Notes: generated from the letters alone by a model not told the origin. A DNA stretch of 64,000 nucleotides from Paenibacillus gallinarum (GCF_014836635.1 NZ_JACSQL010000004.1:265583-329582), one strand, 5' to 3'; numbered from the stretch's first letter, positions 37,718 through 47,001 are shown. Program-made: numbers and translations.

Positions 37718-38041
37718 ATGGGATTTCAAACCGAGTTTAATTCAGTATGTAAGTTTAAAAGTGAACAAGAGTTGTACGAGCTCCTTGAATACGGTAGAGG
37801 TAAAATGGTGAAACAAGGATTTCGCGTCTTTCCTACAGGGCAAAAAGTAATTGCATATACCCCAGATAATGTCGCGGTTGCGATTGTAAAAATCGTGGGC
37901 TGCATCGCCGAGATTAACTTTCAGAATCAAGAAGTGACAGAGGTTGAGATGATTCTCGAGCGTAAGCTTACAGAAGAAGAGTCCCGAATTCAGACAAAGC
38001 TTGCTTATGAAATGTTTTTCGGAGAACAAACGAAAAGCTGA
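37718..38041 (+). CDS. Small conserved-looking protein of unknown function (perhaps DUF2584-like)
   Basis: Protein of 107 residues after a strong AGAGGAGGA site. The N-terminus MGFQTEFN and the alternating strands (GFRVFPTGQKVIAYT, VAVAIVKIVGCIAEINF) recall the small DUF2584 family, but this is a weak impression. It has no membrane segment. It lies between ddl and uvsE on the same strand and could be cotranscribed with ddl. Confidence 0.65.
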   Translation: MGFQTEFNSVCKFKSEQELYELLEYGRGKMVKQGFRVFPTGQKVIAYTPDNVAVAIVKIVGCIAEINFQNQEVTEVEMILERKLTEEESRIQTKLAYEMFFGEQTKS

Positions 38042-38124
38042 AGCAGAAGTAACAGGGTTTTAACAAGTCTCTTACGGGTATAATCTGTACTATTAAGGTT
38101 ACTGTGAGAGGAAGGTCTCATCCT

Positions 38125-39126
38125 ATGATCGTACGCTTTGGTTATGTAGCTATGTCTGTCCTTGTAAACAATGCTTCTCCATCCAAGACGATGACAATGG
38201 CTAGTTTTAATAAAATTGGAGATCGAGAGGCAGCCATTCGCAAACTTGAGCGTATTGCTGCCGAAAATTTACATAACACTTTAAGATTACTTAGGCACAA
38301 TCTCGCTTATCAGATTTGGGTGTACCGTTTTTCTTCGAAACTGATCCCGCTGGCCACACATGCAGATTTGCAGGACTGGAATCCGTTTGAAGCGCTAACT
38401 CCATCCTTTCGGGAGGTAGGCGATTTTGTGAAAAAGAACAAGATGAGAGTATCCTTTCATCCGGATCATTTTACGGTGCTTAGTACACCGCGTGAGGACG
38501 TTTTGGCAAGTTCGATCCGCGATCTGCAGCATCACAAATCCATGTTAGAAGCCATGGGGCTGGATGCTACGGCGAAGAACAATATACATATCGGCGGAGC
38601 CTATGGTAATAAACAGTGCTCGGCTGAACGTTTTATAGAGAATTTTAGTGCCTTGACATCCGATATCAAGGAAAGAATTACACTTGAGAATGATGATAAG
38701 ACATTTAACGCGGTGGAAACCCTTGAGGTTTGCAAGAAAACAGGTCTTCCTATGGTTTTAGATCTTCACCACCAGTGGGTAAATAATAATGGAGAGAAAC
38801 CTTGGGAGTTGTGGAAAGAGATTCAGGCTACCTGGACAACTCCTTTCGCTCAGGCTGATACCCTACCAGAGACTCCTTTAGCTCCTAAAGTCCATATTTC
38901 GAGTCCTAAGAATGAAAAAGACATCCGCAGTCACGCAGATGGAGTGGAGCTGGAACCACTGCTTACTTTTTTAAGAGAGATTGCGAAGGATACGCCGGTT
39001 CTTGATGTTATGATTGAAGCAAAACGCAAGGATGAAGCGTTATTTGGGCTGATGGATACGTTTAAGACTTTGACGGGGGAAGGCATCGAAATTCTAGATG
39101 GAGCTACCATTCGTGTACAGCCCTGA
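38125..39126 (+). CDS. uvsE: UV DNA damage endonuclease
   Basis: Nicks DNA 5' of UV photoproducts and some other lesions, starting an alternative repair path found in Bacillus spores and Deinococcus. The 333 residues form a TIM-barrel: VRFGYVAMSVLVNNASPSKTMT at the N-terminus, RHNLAYQIWVYRFSSKLIPLATH, FHPDHFTVLSTP, HIGGAYGNK, ITLENDDKTFN and LDLHHQW. These supply the metal-binding His, Glu and Asp. I chose ATG 38125 (8 bases after GAGGAAGG) over GTG 38104. Confidence 0.95.
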   Translation: MIVRFGYVAMSVLVNNASPSKTMTMASFNKIGDREAAIRKLERIAAENLHNTLRLLRHNLAYQIWVYRFSSKLIPLATHADLQDWNPFEALTPSFREVGDFVKKNKMRVSFHPDHFTVLSTPREDVLASSIRDLQHHKSMLEAMGLDATAKNNIHIGGAYGNKQCSAERFIENFSALTSDIKERITLENDDKTFNAVETLEVCKKTGLPMVLDLHHQWVNNNGEKPWELWKEIQATWTTPFAQADTLPETPLAPKVHISSPKNEKDIRSHADGVELEPLLTFLREIAKDTPVLDVMIEAKRKDEALFGLMDTFKTLTGEGIEILDGATIRVQP

Positions 39127-39260
39127 CCCCAATTCGTACAATTTTGTGAATCAGGACTTTTGTGGGTAACCGATATGCTCCTGAAACGTTACTATAGTAA
39201 GCAAGAGTAAGTAAGTTGAATTTTCTATCCTGGTGTTCTCTTAGAAATGAGGAAAGTAGT

Positions 39261-40142
39261 GTGATTGTTTTGAATGAAAATCAGAAGACTCCTTATGTAG
39301 TTTCAAGTAAGAGTTATACGGCTGTTGCCATTAATGCTGCTGCGAAAACAGGGGAATGGATTAAGAGCAAAGTCGGTTCCAATCTGAAGATGTCGACAAA
39401 ATATTCCCAGCAGGACCTTGTTACTGAAGTGGATAAAGGTGCGGAGCAAATGATCCGCCGATTAATTCTGACCCATTTTCCGGACCATGCTATTCTTGGT
39501 GAAGAAGGCGTAGAGCCAGGCCCGGATGCTTCTAATCTTGCTTTGCAAGCAGTAAAAGATGAGGAGTTTTTATGGATTGTAGATCCGGTAGACGGAACAA
39601 CGAACTTCGTCCATGGATTCCCATTTTTCTCAGTTTCCATTGCGCTTGCTCATCACGGAGAGGTCATTGTAGGCGTAATCTATGATCCGATCCGAGACGA
39701 ATTGTTTGTAGCTGAAAAAGGAAAAGGGGCTTATGTACATGGAAACCGTATGCAAGTGTCTTTAGAAGAACAACTTTCCGATGGACTTATAGCTGTCGGT
39801 TTTCCGCCGGACCCAAGCTTTGCCTTGCCTATGAATATGGCAGCAGTGCAGGCTCTGGCTCCCAAAGTCCGTAATTTACGAGCAGGGGGATCCGCTGCAC
39901 TGCATCTTGCCTATGTTGCGGCAGGCAGACTGAGCGGATATACAGAGATTGGACTTAACCCATGGGATATCGCAGCAGGTGCCTTACTCGTTCAGGAGTC
40001 TGGTGGTATGGTAACAAGCACAGCGGGGCATCCTTATGATCTGTCGGTGCGCCATGTTACAGCAAGTAATGAAAAGCTGCATCACGAACTGATTACTGTC
40101 CTGAAAGAAGCGAAAGCTACAGGTATCGCAGGAGACAAGTAA
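39261..40142 (+). CDS. Inositol monophosphatase-family phosphatase
   Basis: Mg-dependent sugar phosphatase of 293 residues. The family motifs are complete: DLVTEVDKGAEQ, LGEEG with metal Glu, WIVDPVDGTTNFVHGFPFFSVSIAL (metal Asps, about 100-125) and NPWDIAAGALLVQESGG. It is similar to SuhB; substrates could be inositol phosphates or related sugar phosphates such as histidinol-P-like ones. I chose GTG 39261 because GAGG lies 8 bases upstream; TTG 39216 or TTG 39270 are alternatives. It is probably cotranscribed with the next small gene. Confidence 0.9.
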   Translation: MIVLNENQKTPYVVSSKSYTAVAINAAAKTGEWIKSKVGSNLKMSTKYSQQDLVTEVDKGAEQMIRRLILTHFPDHAILGEEGVEPGPDASNLALQAVKDEEFLWIVDPVDGTTNFVHGFPFFSVSIALAHHGEVIVGVIYDPIRDELFVAEKGKGAYVHGNRMQVSLEEQLSDGLIAVGFPPDPSFALPMNMAAVQALAPKVRNLRAGGSAALHLAYVAAGRLSGYTEIGLNPWDIAAGALLVQESGGMVTSTAGHPYDLSVRHVTASNEKLHHELITVLKEAKATGIAGDK

Positions 40143-40157
40143 AGGAGGAATGCAGAT

Positions 40158-40436
40158 ATGCCAGATTCACATGAACTTGAGAAGAAGCTGAGCGAGATGC
40201 TTACGGACGGTGAACCGGATTATGGGGATCCTGAGAAAAGAGAGCGGGAACAGGTCTCTCCTAAATACGAGATCCGAATTCAGACAGAGCTGGATCCAAT
40301 CGTAGAAGAAACGATGAAATATCGCAGTATGGCTAAAGAAGTAGACGATCGTTATGACGCCTATATGGAAAAAGCCAAGCATTCTTCCATCAACAAACCT
40401 TTGGCTGAAAAAACAGATTCAGAAACAGAAAAATAA
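40158..40436 (+). CDS. Small charged protein of unknown function
   Basis: Product of 92 residues, highly charged, Glu/Lys-rich and predicted mostly helical (SHELEKKLSEMLT, IRIQTELDPIVEETMKYRSMAKEVDDRYDAYMEKA). It starts 15 bases after the inositol-phosphatase stop with AAAGGAGG, which implies translational coupling or cotranscription. There is no recognised family. It could be a small accessory or structural protein. Confidence 0.7.
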   Translation: MPDSHELEKKLSEMLTDGEPDYGDPEKREREQVSPKYEIRIQTELDPIVEETMKYRSMAKEVDDRYDAYMEKAKHSSINKPLAEKTDSETEK

Positions 40437-40455
40437 AGAAATTCTCAATAATCAT

Positions 40456-40496
40456 AAGAAGTTCTCTCTTGAGGTGAAGAGAGGACTTCTTTTTTA
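40456..40496 (+). terminator. Terminator after the small charged-protein gene
   Basis: 14-bp stem AGAAGTTCTCTCTT/AAGAGAGGACTTCT with one G-U pair, 6-base loop and T-tail. Confidence 0.88.
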
Positions 40497-40562
40497 TTTG
40501 TACCCGTGATCCTACATAGGTGGTAAAATAAGGAATTAGGAAAAGGGGGCGACATATCATCT

Positions 40563-41825
40563 ATGTTGAAGTGGACTAACGTTAGAAATAAGGTGAGAAC
40601 ATGTTCTGTATCGCTTATTGCGATTGGATTCCTTTTAGGAACAGGACCATTGTCTGCACAGGCACAGGAAATAACGAAGGAATATCGCATTGTAACGCTG
40701 GGAGATTCCATTACTGTCGGTTATGAGCCGGGTCTGGAGGACGTAAAAGCCGATCCTTATGGTTATGTAGAACGTCTGGAGGAGCAAGCCTTGCTGCATG
40801 GACGTGCGAAAGTTAGCAATTACGGCATTGCGGGATTAAAGACTTCGGGCCTTCTTCAGTTTACAGATTCCATTTCCAAGGGAGAGAAAAAGTCTTCCGA
40901 AGCCATTCAACCAGCACTGGTTGATCCGCGGGTTGATGATTTTACAGATCGGATAAAGCAGATTCAGACCGAAGTTACGGAAGCAGATGTCATCGCTATT
41001 ACGATTGGTGGAAATGATGTATCGGAGCTGTTGGTTACAGGGGAAAGTCTCACAGATGCTCAGCTGAGTGAGCGAGTAAAGGAACTGCTGAGTCGTTATT
41101 CGGAGCAGGTAACCTCTTCAGTAAATGATCTGCATGCCTTAAATGAAGATGCTCTCTTTGTGATCGCGGATCAGTATCAGCCCCTCCCCAAAGTGGGAAA
41201 TGAAGCTCTATACAACAAACTGATGGGTGCAGCCGCTTTATTTACAGATACGATTGATACGGTGGCATCCCAGCTGAACGAACAGGGAGTTAGAATAAAA
41301 GTAGCTCATGTGGCGAAGGAGTTTGTAGGAGGAGAGGGAACGATGACCCATATGATCAGGCATCGTGACTTTCATCCCAATCAATATGGATATGAAGCCA
41401 TCGCTGAGGTATTTGCTAAAGTGATCTGGGGAGATTATGTAAAGCTTCAGACACCTGATCGGGAAGAGCCGATGAATATTTTCGTGAGCGGTAAGCAGCT
41501 TATTACTCCTTATAAACCTGTTCTTAAAAATAATCAGAACTATATTGCGATTCAGGATATTGTAGAAGCCGTATCCGCAGAATCCAAATGGGATAATCAG
41601 ACGAAATCTACGAAAATCACATATGGTACGAAGACGGTAGAAATTAAAATGGGATCAAAGACAGTACTTGTGAATGATCAATCGATTCCAGTTGCGACAC
41701 CAGCCTTTTTACAGAAAGTCGGTAAAGAATCCAAAACCTATGTGCCTCTTGCCCTTGTTGCAGAAAATCTTGGTTTTGATGTCCAGTATCAGTCCAAATT
41801 AAAAACGGTCTTTATCAATCCTTAG
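40563..41825 (+). CDS. Secreted SGNH/GDSL hydrolase with C-terminal copper-amine-oxidase-N-like domain
   Basis: Exported esterase-like protein of 420 residues. The N-terminal signal peptide (about 1-36, hydrophobic SLIAIGFLLGTG, cleavage near SAQAQ) is followed by an SGNH domain (about 42-300): block I VTLGDSITVG with nucleophile Ser, block III GGND, block V DFHPNQYGY with Asp/His. The C-terminal about 110 residues (YIAIQDIVEAVSAESKWD, YVPLALVAENLGFDVQY) are a Cu_amine_oxidN1-like module, often a cell-surface or wall-binding stalk in Paenibacillaceae. It has its own promoter region and a terminator. Confidence 0.88.
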   Translation: MLKWTNVRNKVRTCSVSLIAIGFLLGTGPLSAQAQEITKEYRIVTLGDSITVGYEPGLEDVKADPYGYVERLEEQALLHGRAKVSNYGIAGLKTSGLLQFTDSISKGEKKSSEAIQPALVDPRVDDFTDRIKQIQTEVTEADVIAITIGGNDVSELLVTGESLTDAQLSERVKELLSRYSEQVTSSVNDLHALNEDALFVIADQYQPLPKVGNEALYNKLMGAAALFTDTIDTVASQLNEQGVRIKVAHVAKEFVGGEGTMTHMIRHRDFHPNQYGYEAIAEVFAKVIWGDYVKLQTPDREEPMNIFVSGKQLITPYKPVLKNNQNYIAIQDIVEAVSAESKWDNQTKSTKITYGTKTVEIKMGSKTVLVNDQSIPVATPAFLQKVGKESKTYVPLALVAENLGFDVQYQSKLKTVFINP

Positions 41826-41850
41826 ATTATGGTTCTGGAGAAATGAATGG

Positions 41851-41878
41851 AGGTTATCCCTAGAGGATAACCTTTTTT
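41851..41878 (+). terminator. Terminator after the GDSL hydrolase
   Basis: AGGTTATCC-ctag-GGATAACCT-like 9-bp stem with T-tail. Confidence 0.85.
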
Positions 41879-42029
41879 CACTTTCATCAAATCCAAACTG
41901 TACAATATACAGGAATTGGGTTTATAATCAAAATAAAGAAATTCAAAGAACAACACAGATTTAAATGTGGTAAGTTGTTATTTTTCCAAATGCAAAACAG
42001 ATAGAGGAGGTAATTAAGTTTCTTTTCTT

Positions 42030-42057
42030 GCTTACAATTTAAAACGCTTACAATTTA
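42030..42057. promoter_or_regulatory. Direct repeat GCTTACAATTTA x2, candidate AraC-type operator
   Basis: The 12-base word GCTTACAATTTA occurs at 42030-42041 and again at 42046-42057, a 16-base period. It lies directly upstream of a -10-like GATAAT (42068-42073). AraC-family proteins typically bind tandem direct repeats next to -35. The second repeat overlaps a one-mismatch cre-like site. Confidence 0.45.
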
Positions 42058-42152
42058 TTTTAGGTAGATAATTAATGATTGCTTCATCAGAAGGACAGCA
42101 GAGAATGTTTGTACACTAATGTACTGTTCCTTAAAAGGAGGCGCGTTTGTAC

Positions 42153-42596
42153 ATGAACGATTTACTGCAAATGGAACATATGAGTCAAGGATCAGCCTAT
42201 TCATTACTAGATACGTCTTTACCCCTCTCAAAAGAAAAAAATATGGAAGCAGTCAGTAGACAGTCGATGATCGTCTATCAACTCTTGGAACTTGTTCATC
42301 GTCATTATGCAGATTCGGACATTTCACTCAATACAATTGCTAGACATCGGCTATATATGAATCCGGATTATTTAGGAAAAGTATTTAAGAGAATTACAGG
42401 AATCGGCTTCTCTCAATATCTCAATCAATATCGGATACAGCAGGCATGCAGTTACATGCGGCACAAAGATCAGGATGCGAAAATATTTGAGCTTGCAGAG
42501 TCATTTGGGTTTGGAAGGAATCCACAGTATTTCAGTCAAGTGTTTAAAAAGTGGACGGGGGTTACTCCCTCGGATTATCGAAGCAGAGCGAGATGA
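42153..42596 (+). CDS. Short AraC-family regulator (DNA-binding domain only)
   Basis: Protein of 147 residues. The C-terminal about 105 residues form the double helix-turn-helix of AraC/XylS proteins: ISLNTIARHRLYMNPDYLGKVFKRITG and IFELAESFGFGRNPQYFSQVFKKWTGVTPSDYR. The N-terminal 40 residues are not a recognisable sugar-binding cupin or a receiver domain, so the usual sensor is missing. I chose ATG 42153 (AGGAGG 11 bases ahead); TTG 42147 is possible. It lies 32 bases before the acetylesterase gene and probably controls it. Confidence 0.82.
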   Translation: MNDLLQMEHMSQGSAYSLLDTSLPLSKEKNMEAVSRQSMIVYQLLELVHRHYADSDISLNTIARHRLYMNPDYLGKVFKRITGIGFSQYLNQYRIQQACSYMRHKDQDAKIFELAESFGFGRNPQYFSQVFKKWTGVTPSDYRSRAR

Positions 42597-42628
42597 GGAT
42601 AAAAAGATGAAGGAGATGAGGTCACTTC

Positions 42629-43801
42629 ATGATTCATTATAAATTTGATTTTGGACCTGGAACTGCAGCAGAAGGCTATACTGGGGTTCTTCCGGATACG
42701 CTGTATCATGCGGAACTTGGTTATGGGTTTGAATCTATAGACCGAGTGTATGGGAGAGATCGCTCACAAGAGCAAGCCAATCCTGGATCATCTACGAAGA
42801 CTTCAACTATTAAAAAACAACTCCAAGACCGTTTTTGCATCCCGCTTCATACAGCTTTTATCCTTGATGTTCCGCCAGGTACATATCGTGTTCATACGTT
42901 GATGGGCGACAACAATACCGAATCGATTACTGAGATTCGGGCAGGTGAAGGCAGACTCATGATGCCGCCTGTTCATACACAGCCTGGGCAATGGATTGAA
43001 GAAAAATTCAGTGTTGTCGTTCGTGAAGGCGAACCGTTACGACTTTCTTTTTCCGGTCCCGCTCCGAGGATTAATACACTCGAAGTAATGGAAGCAAATG
43101 AGACGCTTACCGTTTATATTGCTGGGGATTCCACGGTATGTGATCAGCCTGCATCAGGTTACCCCTATGCGGGATGGGGGCAGATGCTGCCATCCTTTTT
43201 CAAACATGATGTGGCGGTAGATAATCATGCGCATTCGGGACGCAGTACGAAAAGTTTCATCGATGAGGGACGACTGGATGCGATACTAACCAACATCAAA
43301 GCGGGAGACTTTCTCTTTATTCAGTTTGGTCATAACGATGAGAAATCAGATGTACTGAGAGGAACGAAGCCATTTACAACCTATCAGGAGTATTTGAGTA
43401 AATATATTGAGGCAGCTCGAGAGCGCGAAGCTCATCCCGTTCTTATTACACCAGTACAGCGCAGATACTTTAACGAAGATGGAACCCTCATGGATACACA
43501 CGGGGATTATATTGTTGCTATGAAGGAACTCGCAGATAAGGAGAATGTTCCTTTGATTGATCTGGCTGCTCGCAGCAAGATTGTATTTGAACAAGCTGGG
43601 GTGGAAGCCAGCAAACTCGATTTCTTGTGGGCTTGGCCTGGCGAATATATTCATTTTCCTGCGGGAGTAGAAGATAACACACATTTCTCTCAGTTCGGGG
43701 CAAAAAGAATGGCTAGAATTGTAGCCGCCTCTATAGCTGAACTTGCAATTCATCCGCTGACTATGTTTTTGCGTTCACCGGAAGCTTTGAGAGACAGGTA
43801 A
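42629..43801 (+). CDS. Rhamnogalacturonan acetylesterase-like SGNH hydrolase
   Basis: Protein of 390 residues that would remove acetyl groups from rhamnogalacturonan I in pectin. The N-terminal about 155 residues are a galactose-binding-like beta domain (KFDFGPGTAAEGY). The SGNH catalytic domain (about 160-375) has IAGDSTVCD (Ser), a Gly block near HAHSGRSTKSF, FGHNDEK (Asn) and NTHFSQFGA (His), as in YesT/RhgT. There is no signal peptide, as with the cytoplasmic YesT of B. subtilis, so it likely acts on imported oligosaccharides. It belongs to a cluster with AraC and ASRT genes. Confidence 0.88.
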   Translation: MIHYKFDFGPGTAAEGYTGVLPDTLYHAELGYGFESIDRVYGRDRSQEQANPGSSTKTSTIKKQLQDRFCIPLHTAFILDVPPGTYRVHTLMGDNNTESITEIRAGEGRLMMPPVHTQPGQWIEEKFSVVVREGEPLRLSFSGPAPRINTLEVMEANETLTVYIAGDSTVCDQPASGYPYAGWGQMLPSFFKHDVAVDNHAHSGRSTKSFIDEGRLDAILTNIKAGDFLFIQFGHNDEKSDVLRGTKPFTTYQEYLSKYIEAAREREAHPVLITPVQRRYFNEDGTLMDTHGDYIVAMKELADKENVPLIDLAARSKIVFEQAGVEASKLDFLWAWPGEYIHFPAGVEDNTHFSQFGAKRMARIVAASIAELAIHPLTMFLRSPEALRDR

Positions 43802-43837
43802 TACCGGAAATAAACCTATCAGAAGGGAGATACGAGG

Positions 43838-44221
43838 ATGAGCTCAATTAGACCGGAAGCCGCAAAAGGTAACACCGTATGGGTTATTCCAGATGGATAC
43901 ATTCCTCCGCAGAGCAGTGGTGCGCTTGAAAGTCATGAAAGTATTTGTGTCTTAAATATAGGAAGACAGGATGCAAATCTACGGATTACTGTCTTTTTTG
44001 AAGATCGGGATCCGCTCGAGTGTAATGTGACTAGGGTATCTGCTAGGCGAACTTCTCACATCAGGACGGCCAGCCTTCAGGCCGATGGGGAGTTTATACC
44101 GCTTGGTGTTCCTTATGCACTTATTGTGGAAAGTGATATTCCAATTATTGTTCAGTACAGTAGGCTCGATACATCTCAGCCTGAACTGGCACTCATGAGT
44201 GTGATGGCGTATCCCGTATAG
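43838..44221 (+). CDS. ASRT-family (sensory rhodopsin transducer-like) small-molecule-binding protein
   Basis: Protein of 127 residues matching the Anabaena sensory rhodopsin transducer family (PF07100). It has conserved GNTVWVIPDGYIPP at the N-terminus, LESHESICVLN, VFFEDRDPL, RRTSHIR, GVPYALIVES and VQYSRLDTSQPELALM. The family folds as a beta-sandwich tetramer and is thought to bind small molecules, probably sugars, outside photosensory systems. There is no rhodopsin gene in the window. Its place just behind a pectin acetylesterase supports a carbohydrate role. The start follows AGAAGGGAG. Confidence 0.88.
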   Translation: MSSIRPEAAKGNTVWVIPDGYIPPQSSGALESHESICVLNIGRQDANLRITVFFEDRDPLECNVTRVSARRTSHIRTASLQADGEFIPLGVPYALIVESDIPIIVQYSRLDTSQPELALMSVMAYPV

Positions 44222-44276
44222 GGTATAGGATTGAATCAAGGTTTATGTTTCTCTAAGACAGATACTTTATCATACG

Positions 44277-44319
44277 AAAAGAACCGCCCTACAGATCGTC
44301 TGAAGGGCGGTTCTTTTTC
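44277..44319. terminator. Bidirectional terminator between ASRT gene and hemL
   Basis: GAACCGCCCT/AGGGCGGTTC stem with an inner CAGA/TCTG pairing. AAAA on the left and TTTTT on the right serve both directions. Confidence 0.85.
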
Positions 44320-44328
44320 ATTAGTGAT

Positions 44329-45645
44329 TTATTTTTCTTTAGCCATGGCCTCAAATGATGAATCAGCAGCTGCAATCGTAGCTTCGATATCTGCATCGGT
44401 ATGTTCCGTTGTCAGGAACCAAGCTTCGTATTTGGAAGGTGCGAGGTGTACTCCACGGTTCAGCATATGTTGGAAGAAGGAAGCGAATGCTTCGCCATCC
44501 GTATCCTGAGCTTCTTCATAATCCGTTACTGGATGATCGCAGAAATGAGTGGAGAATGAGCCGCGTACCCGGTTAATTGTCAGTGGAATTCCGTGACGAT
44601 CCGCTGCTGCCTGGATTCCCTCCGTTAATTTAATGGTGAGACGTTCCATCTCTTCATATACACCTGGCTGGGAAAGTACTTCAAGGCATGCAATACCTGC
44701 CGAGATGGAAGCTGGATTCCCTGCCATAGTGCCTGCTTGATAAGCAGGTCCAAGCGGAGCCACTTGTTCCATGACTTCTTTTGACCCCCCATAAGCACCG
44801 ATGGGAAGACCGCCGCCGATGATTTTACCAAGAGCCGTAAGGTCAGGTTTAATAAGGTCATGATTATCAAGCCCTGCATAGGTTTGCGTTGAACCATAGT
44901 GGAAGCGGAATGCGGTAATGACCTCATCATAGATAACGAGTGCCCCGTGATCATGTGCCAGCTTGCAGAGGCCTTCGAGGAAGCCTGGTTTTGGCATAAC
45001 CATTCCGAAATTACCGACGATCGGTTCTACCATAACGGCAGCTACATCATGACCCCATTTTTTCAGTGCTTCTTCAAGTCCGCTCAGATCGTTGTAAGGA
45101 ACCGTGATCACTTCCTGTGCGATACTTGCAGGAATCCCTGCACTATCTGGTATACCAAGAGTAGAAGGGCCAGAGCCTGCCGCTACAAGGACCAGGTCCG
45201 AATGGCCGTGGTAGTTACCCGCAAACTTGATGATTTTATTACGTTTCGTATAAGCGCGCGCTACCCGGATGGTGGTCATAACCGCTTCTGTACCTGAGTT
45301 CACAAAACGAACCTTATCCATGGAAGGGATCGCTTCTTTTAGCATTTTAGCTAATTTGATTTCGAGCACGGTAGGAGTACCGAGGAGCGTACCATTGGAA
45401 GCTGCTTCTGTAATCGCTTTGGTGATGTGTGGGTGAGCATGACCGGTAATAATCGGTCCGTATGCCGCAAGGTAATCAATATATTTGTTATCATCTTCAT
45501 CGTAAAAATAAGCACCTTGTCCGCGTTTCATAAAGACAGGGGCTCCGCCGCCTACTGCTTTGAACGAACGAGAAGGGCTGTTTACACCGCCGACAATATG
45601 TTCAAGTGCTTCTGCATAGTACTGCTCAGATTTGGAACGATTCAT
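44329..45645 (-). CDS. hemL: Glutamate-1-semialdehyde 2,1-aminomutase
   Basis: PLP enzyme of the C5 heme pathway, converting glutamate-1-semialdehyde to 5-aminolevulinate. The protein has 438 residues. It has [10 protein letters not shown] at the N-terminus, [20 protein letters not shown] (about 93), [10 protein letters not shown] and the PLP-lysine segment [19 protein letters not shown]. It stands apart from other hem genes, as does the second aminomutase GsaB of B. subtilis. The start follows GAAAGGATG. Terminators lie on both sides. Confidence 0.93.
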   Translation of the reverse strand: MNRSKSEQYYAEALEHIVGGVNSPSRSFKAVGGGAPVFMKRGQGAYFYDEDDNKYIDYLAAYGPIITGHAHPHITKAITEAASNGTLLGTPTVLEIKLAKMLKEAIPSMDKVRFVNSGTEAVMTTIRVARAYTKRNKIIKFAGNYHGHSDLVLVAAGSGPSTLGIPDSAGIPASIAQEVITVPYNDLSGLEEALKKWGHDVAAVMVEPIVGNFGMVMPKPGFLEGLCKLAHDHGALVIYDEVITAFRFHYGSTQTYAGLDNHDLIKPDLTALGKIIGGGLPIGAYGGSKEVMEQVAPLGPAYQAGTMAGNPASISAGIACLEVLSQPGVYEEMERLTIKLTEGIQAAADRHGIPLTINRVRGSFSTHFCDHPVTDYEEAQDTDGEAFASFFQHMLNRGVHLAPSKYEAWFLTTEHTDADIEATIAAADSSFEAMAKEK

Positions 45646-45701
45646 TTGTATTCATCCTTTCTTTGAAGCAAGTCACCACAAGAGTATGGTATGTACAATG
45701 T

Positions 45702-45727
45702 AAAAGGGCAGCGATCTGCTGCCCTTA
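45702..45727 (-). terminator. Terminator of the LCP gene
   Basis: AAGGGCAGC-gatct-GCTGCCCTT perfect 9-bp stem, with TTTTA on the minus strand. Confidence 0.7.
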
Positions 45728-45794
45728 CCAAGTTCGAATCTATTATAACATTTCCTTTTTGTGAAACCATAGCTCTCAGGAAGAGTCTGCGTTA

Positions 45795-46808
45795 TTATTC
45801 TTCTCCACTGGCTGACTTATCAATCGTGGATTTGTTATCTGGCTCGGTTACCTGAGGATTCAGGACTTCTTGAACGTATGATTTTAGCTCATCCTTATCT
45901 CTAACGGTGAGGACGGCAGCACCACCGATTCGCTCTTCAACCAGAAGTTTCATAGGAGGAACTTGTTCGCTCCCTTGCATGCTGCTCTGATAACCTACAG
46001 AGGCCAGTTTCCACATGTCGTTAAGAGTTAGGTTGGTATCAATGTAAGGATTCACTTCATTAAGAATGGAAGGTAGTTTAGCTATAGAAGTCGTTGTTTG
46101 CATTTTATCAGCAATGGCTTTCAAGAGTTCACGCTGACGTTCAGTTCGAGAGAAATCGGACAAGGCGTCATGCCGGAATCGCACATACATGAGTGCTTTT
46201 TCACCATCGAGATGCTGCATTCCTTGTTTGAGATCAATATCATACTCATGCTTATCTGCTTTGCTTGTATACTTCATATCTTTTTCGACTTCAAAATCAA
46301 CGCCCCCTACAGCGTCAACGAGTTCAATAAAGCCTTGGAAATCGGTATATAAATAGTACTGAATCGGAATCCCCAGCAGATCACCTGCTGCCTGCATAGC
46401 CACATTAGGACCATGAGTAATAGCTGTATTAAGCCGGTCTCTTCCGTATCCAGGGATGTCTGTATATGTATCACGCAGGAGAGAGAATAGCGATATTTTT
46501 TTGCTGACCGGGTTAAGGGAAGCGACAAGCATCGTATCTGAGCGAGGGACTTCACCTTCCGTTAGACCTCTGGCATCAACGCCCATAAGCAGAATGTTAA
46601 CTGGTTCTTTACCTTCCCATTTCGGGGGATCTGGGGTGATTTCCTGATCTACCTTTTCTACGTTGTAAAAAGGAGAATTCTCTCCTTCTTTGTTCAAACC
46701 TTGTAGTTCGTTAACAACAGAAGTAAAATAATAAACTGCGAGTAAGGCGGCAGTAACAACGATTACTGCAAGAACCATCCATACGGTTCGTTTCGTCTTC
46801 CTGTTCAT
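45795..46808 (-). CDS. LytR-CpsA-Psr (LCP) family cell-wall polymer transferase
   Basis: Membrane protein of 337 residues: a short cytoplasmic N-terminus, one helix (about 9-31) and an extracellular LCP domain (about 68-225). Visible are NILLMGVDAR, RSDTMLVASLNP, FSLLRDTYTDIPGYGRDRLNTAITHG (the arginines that bind the polyprenyl pyrophosphate), a DAVGGVDFEV strand and MYVRFRHDALSDFSRTERQR. LCP enzymes attach teichoic acids or capsule from undecaprenyl carriers to peptidoglycan. The start follows GGAAAGGAAG. Confidence 0.92.
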   Translation of the reverse strand: MNRKTKRTVWMVLAVIVVTAALLAVYYFTSVVNELQGLNKEGENSPFYNVEKVDQEITPDPPKWEGKEPVNILLMGVDARGLTEGEVPRSDTMLVASLNPVSKKISLFSLLRDTYTDIPGYGRDRLNTAITHGPNVAMQAAGDLLGIPIQYYLYTDFQGFIELVDAVGGVDFEVEKDMKYTSKADKHEYDIDLKQGMQHLDGEKALMYVRFRHDALSDFSRTERQRELLKAIADKMQTTTSIAKLPSILNEVNPYIDTNLTLNDMWKLASVGYQSSMQGSEQVPPMKLLVEERIGGAAVLTVRDKDELKSYVQEVLNPQVTEPDNKSTIDKSASGEE

Positions 46809-47001
46809 GTAACGTTCTTCCTTTCCATCTTACGGAATGAAGCCAGTTAGGGGCTCTGGCCGTGTGACTGCCTGCGCATAAGTAGTATGGTATAATTTTG
46901 GATGAATTAACACAATTTTCATTCAACAACTTCCATTATAATTTCTTTTATGGATACAATCAATTGATAGAAATACGGTAACTTTAAAGGAGATATGCAT
47001 C

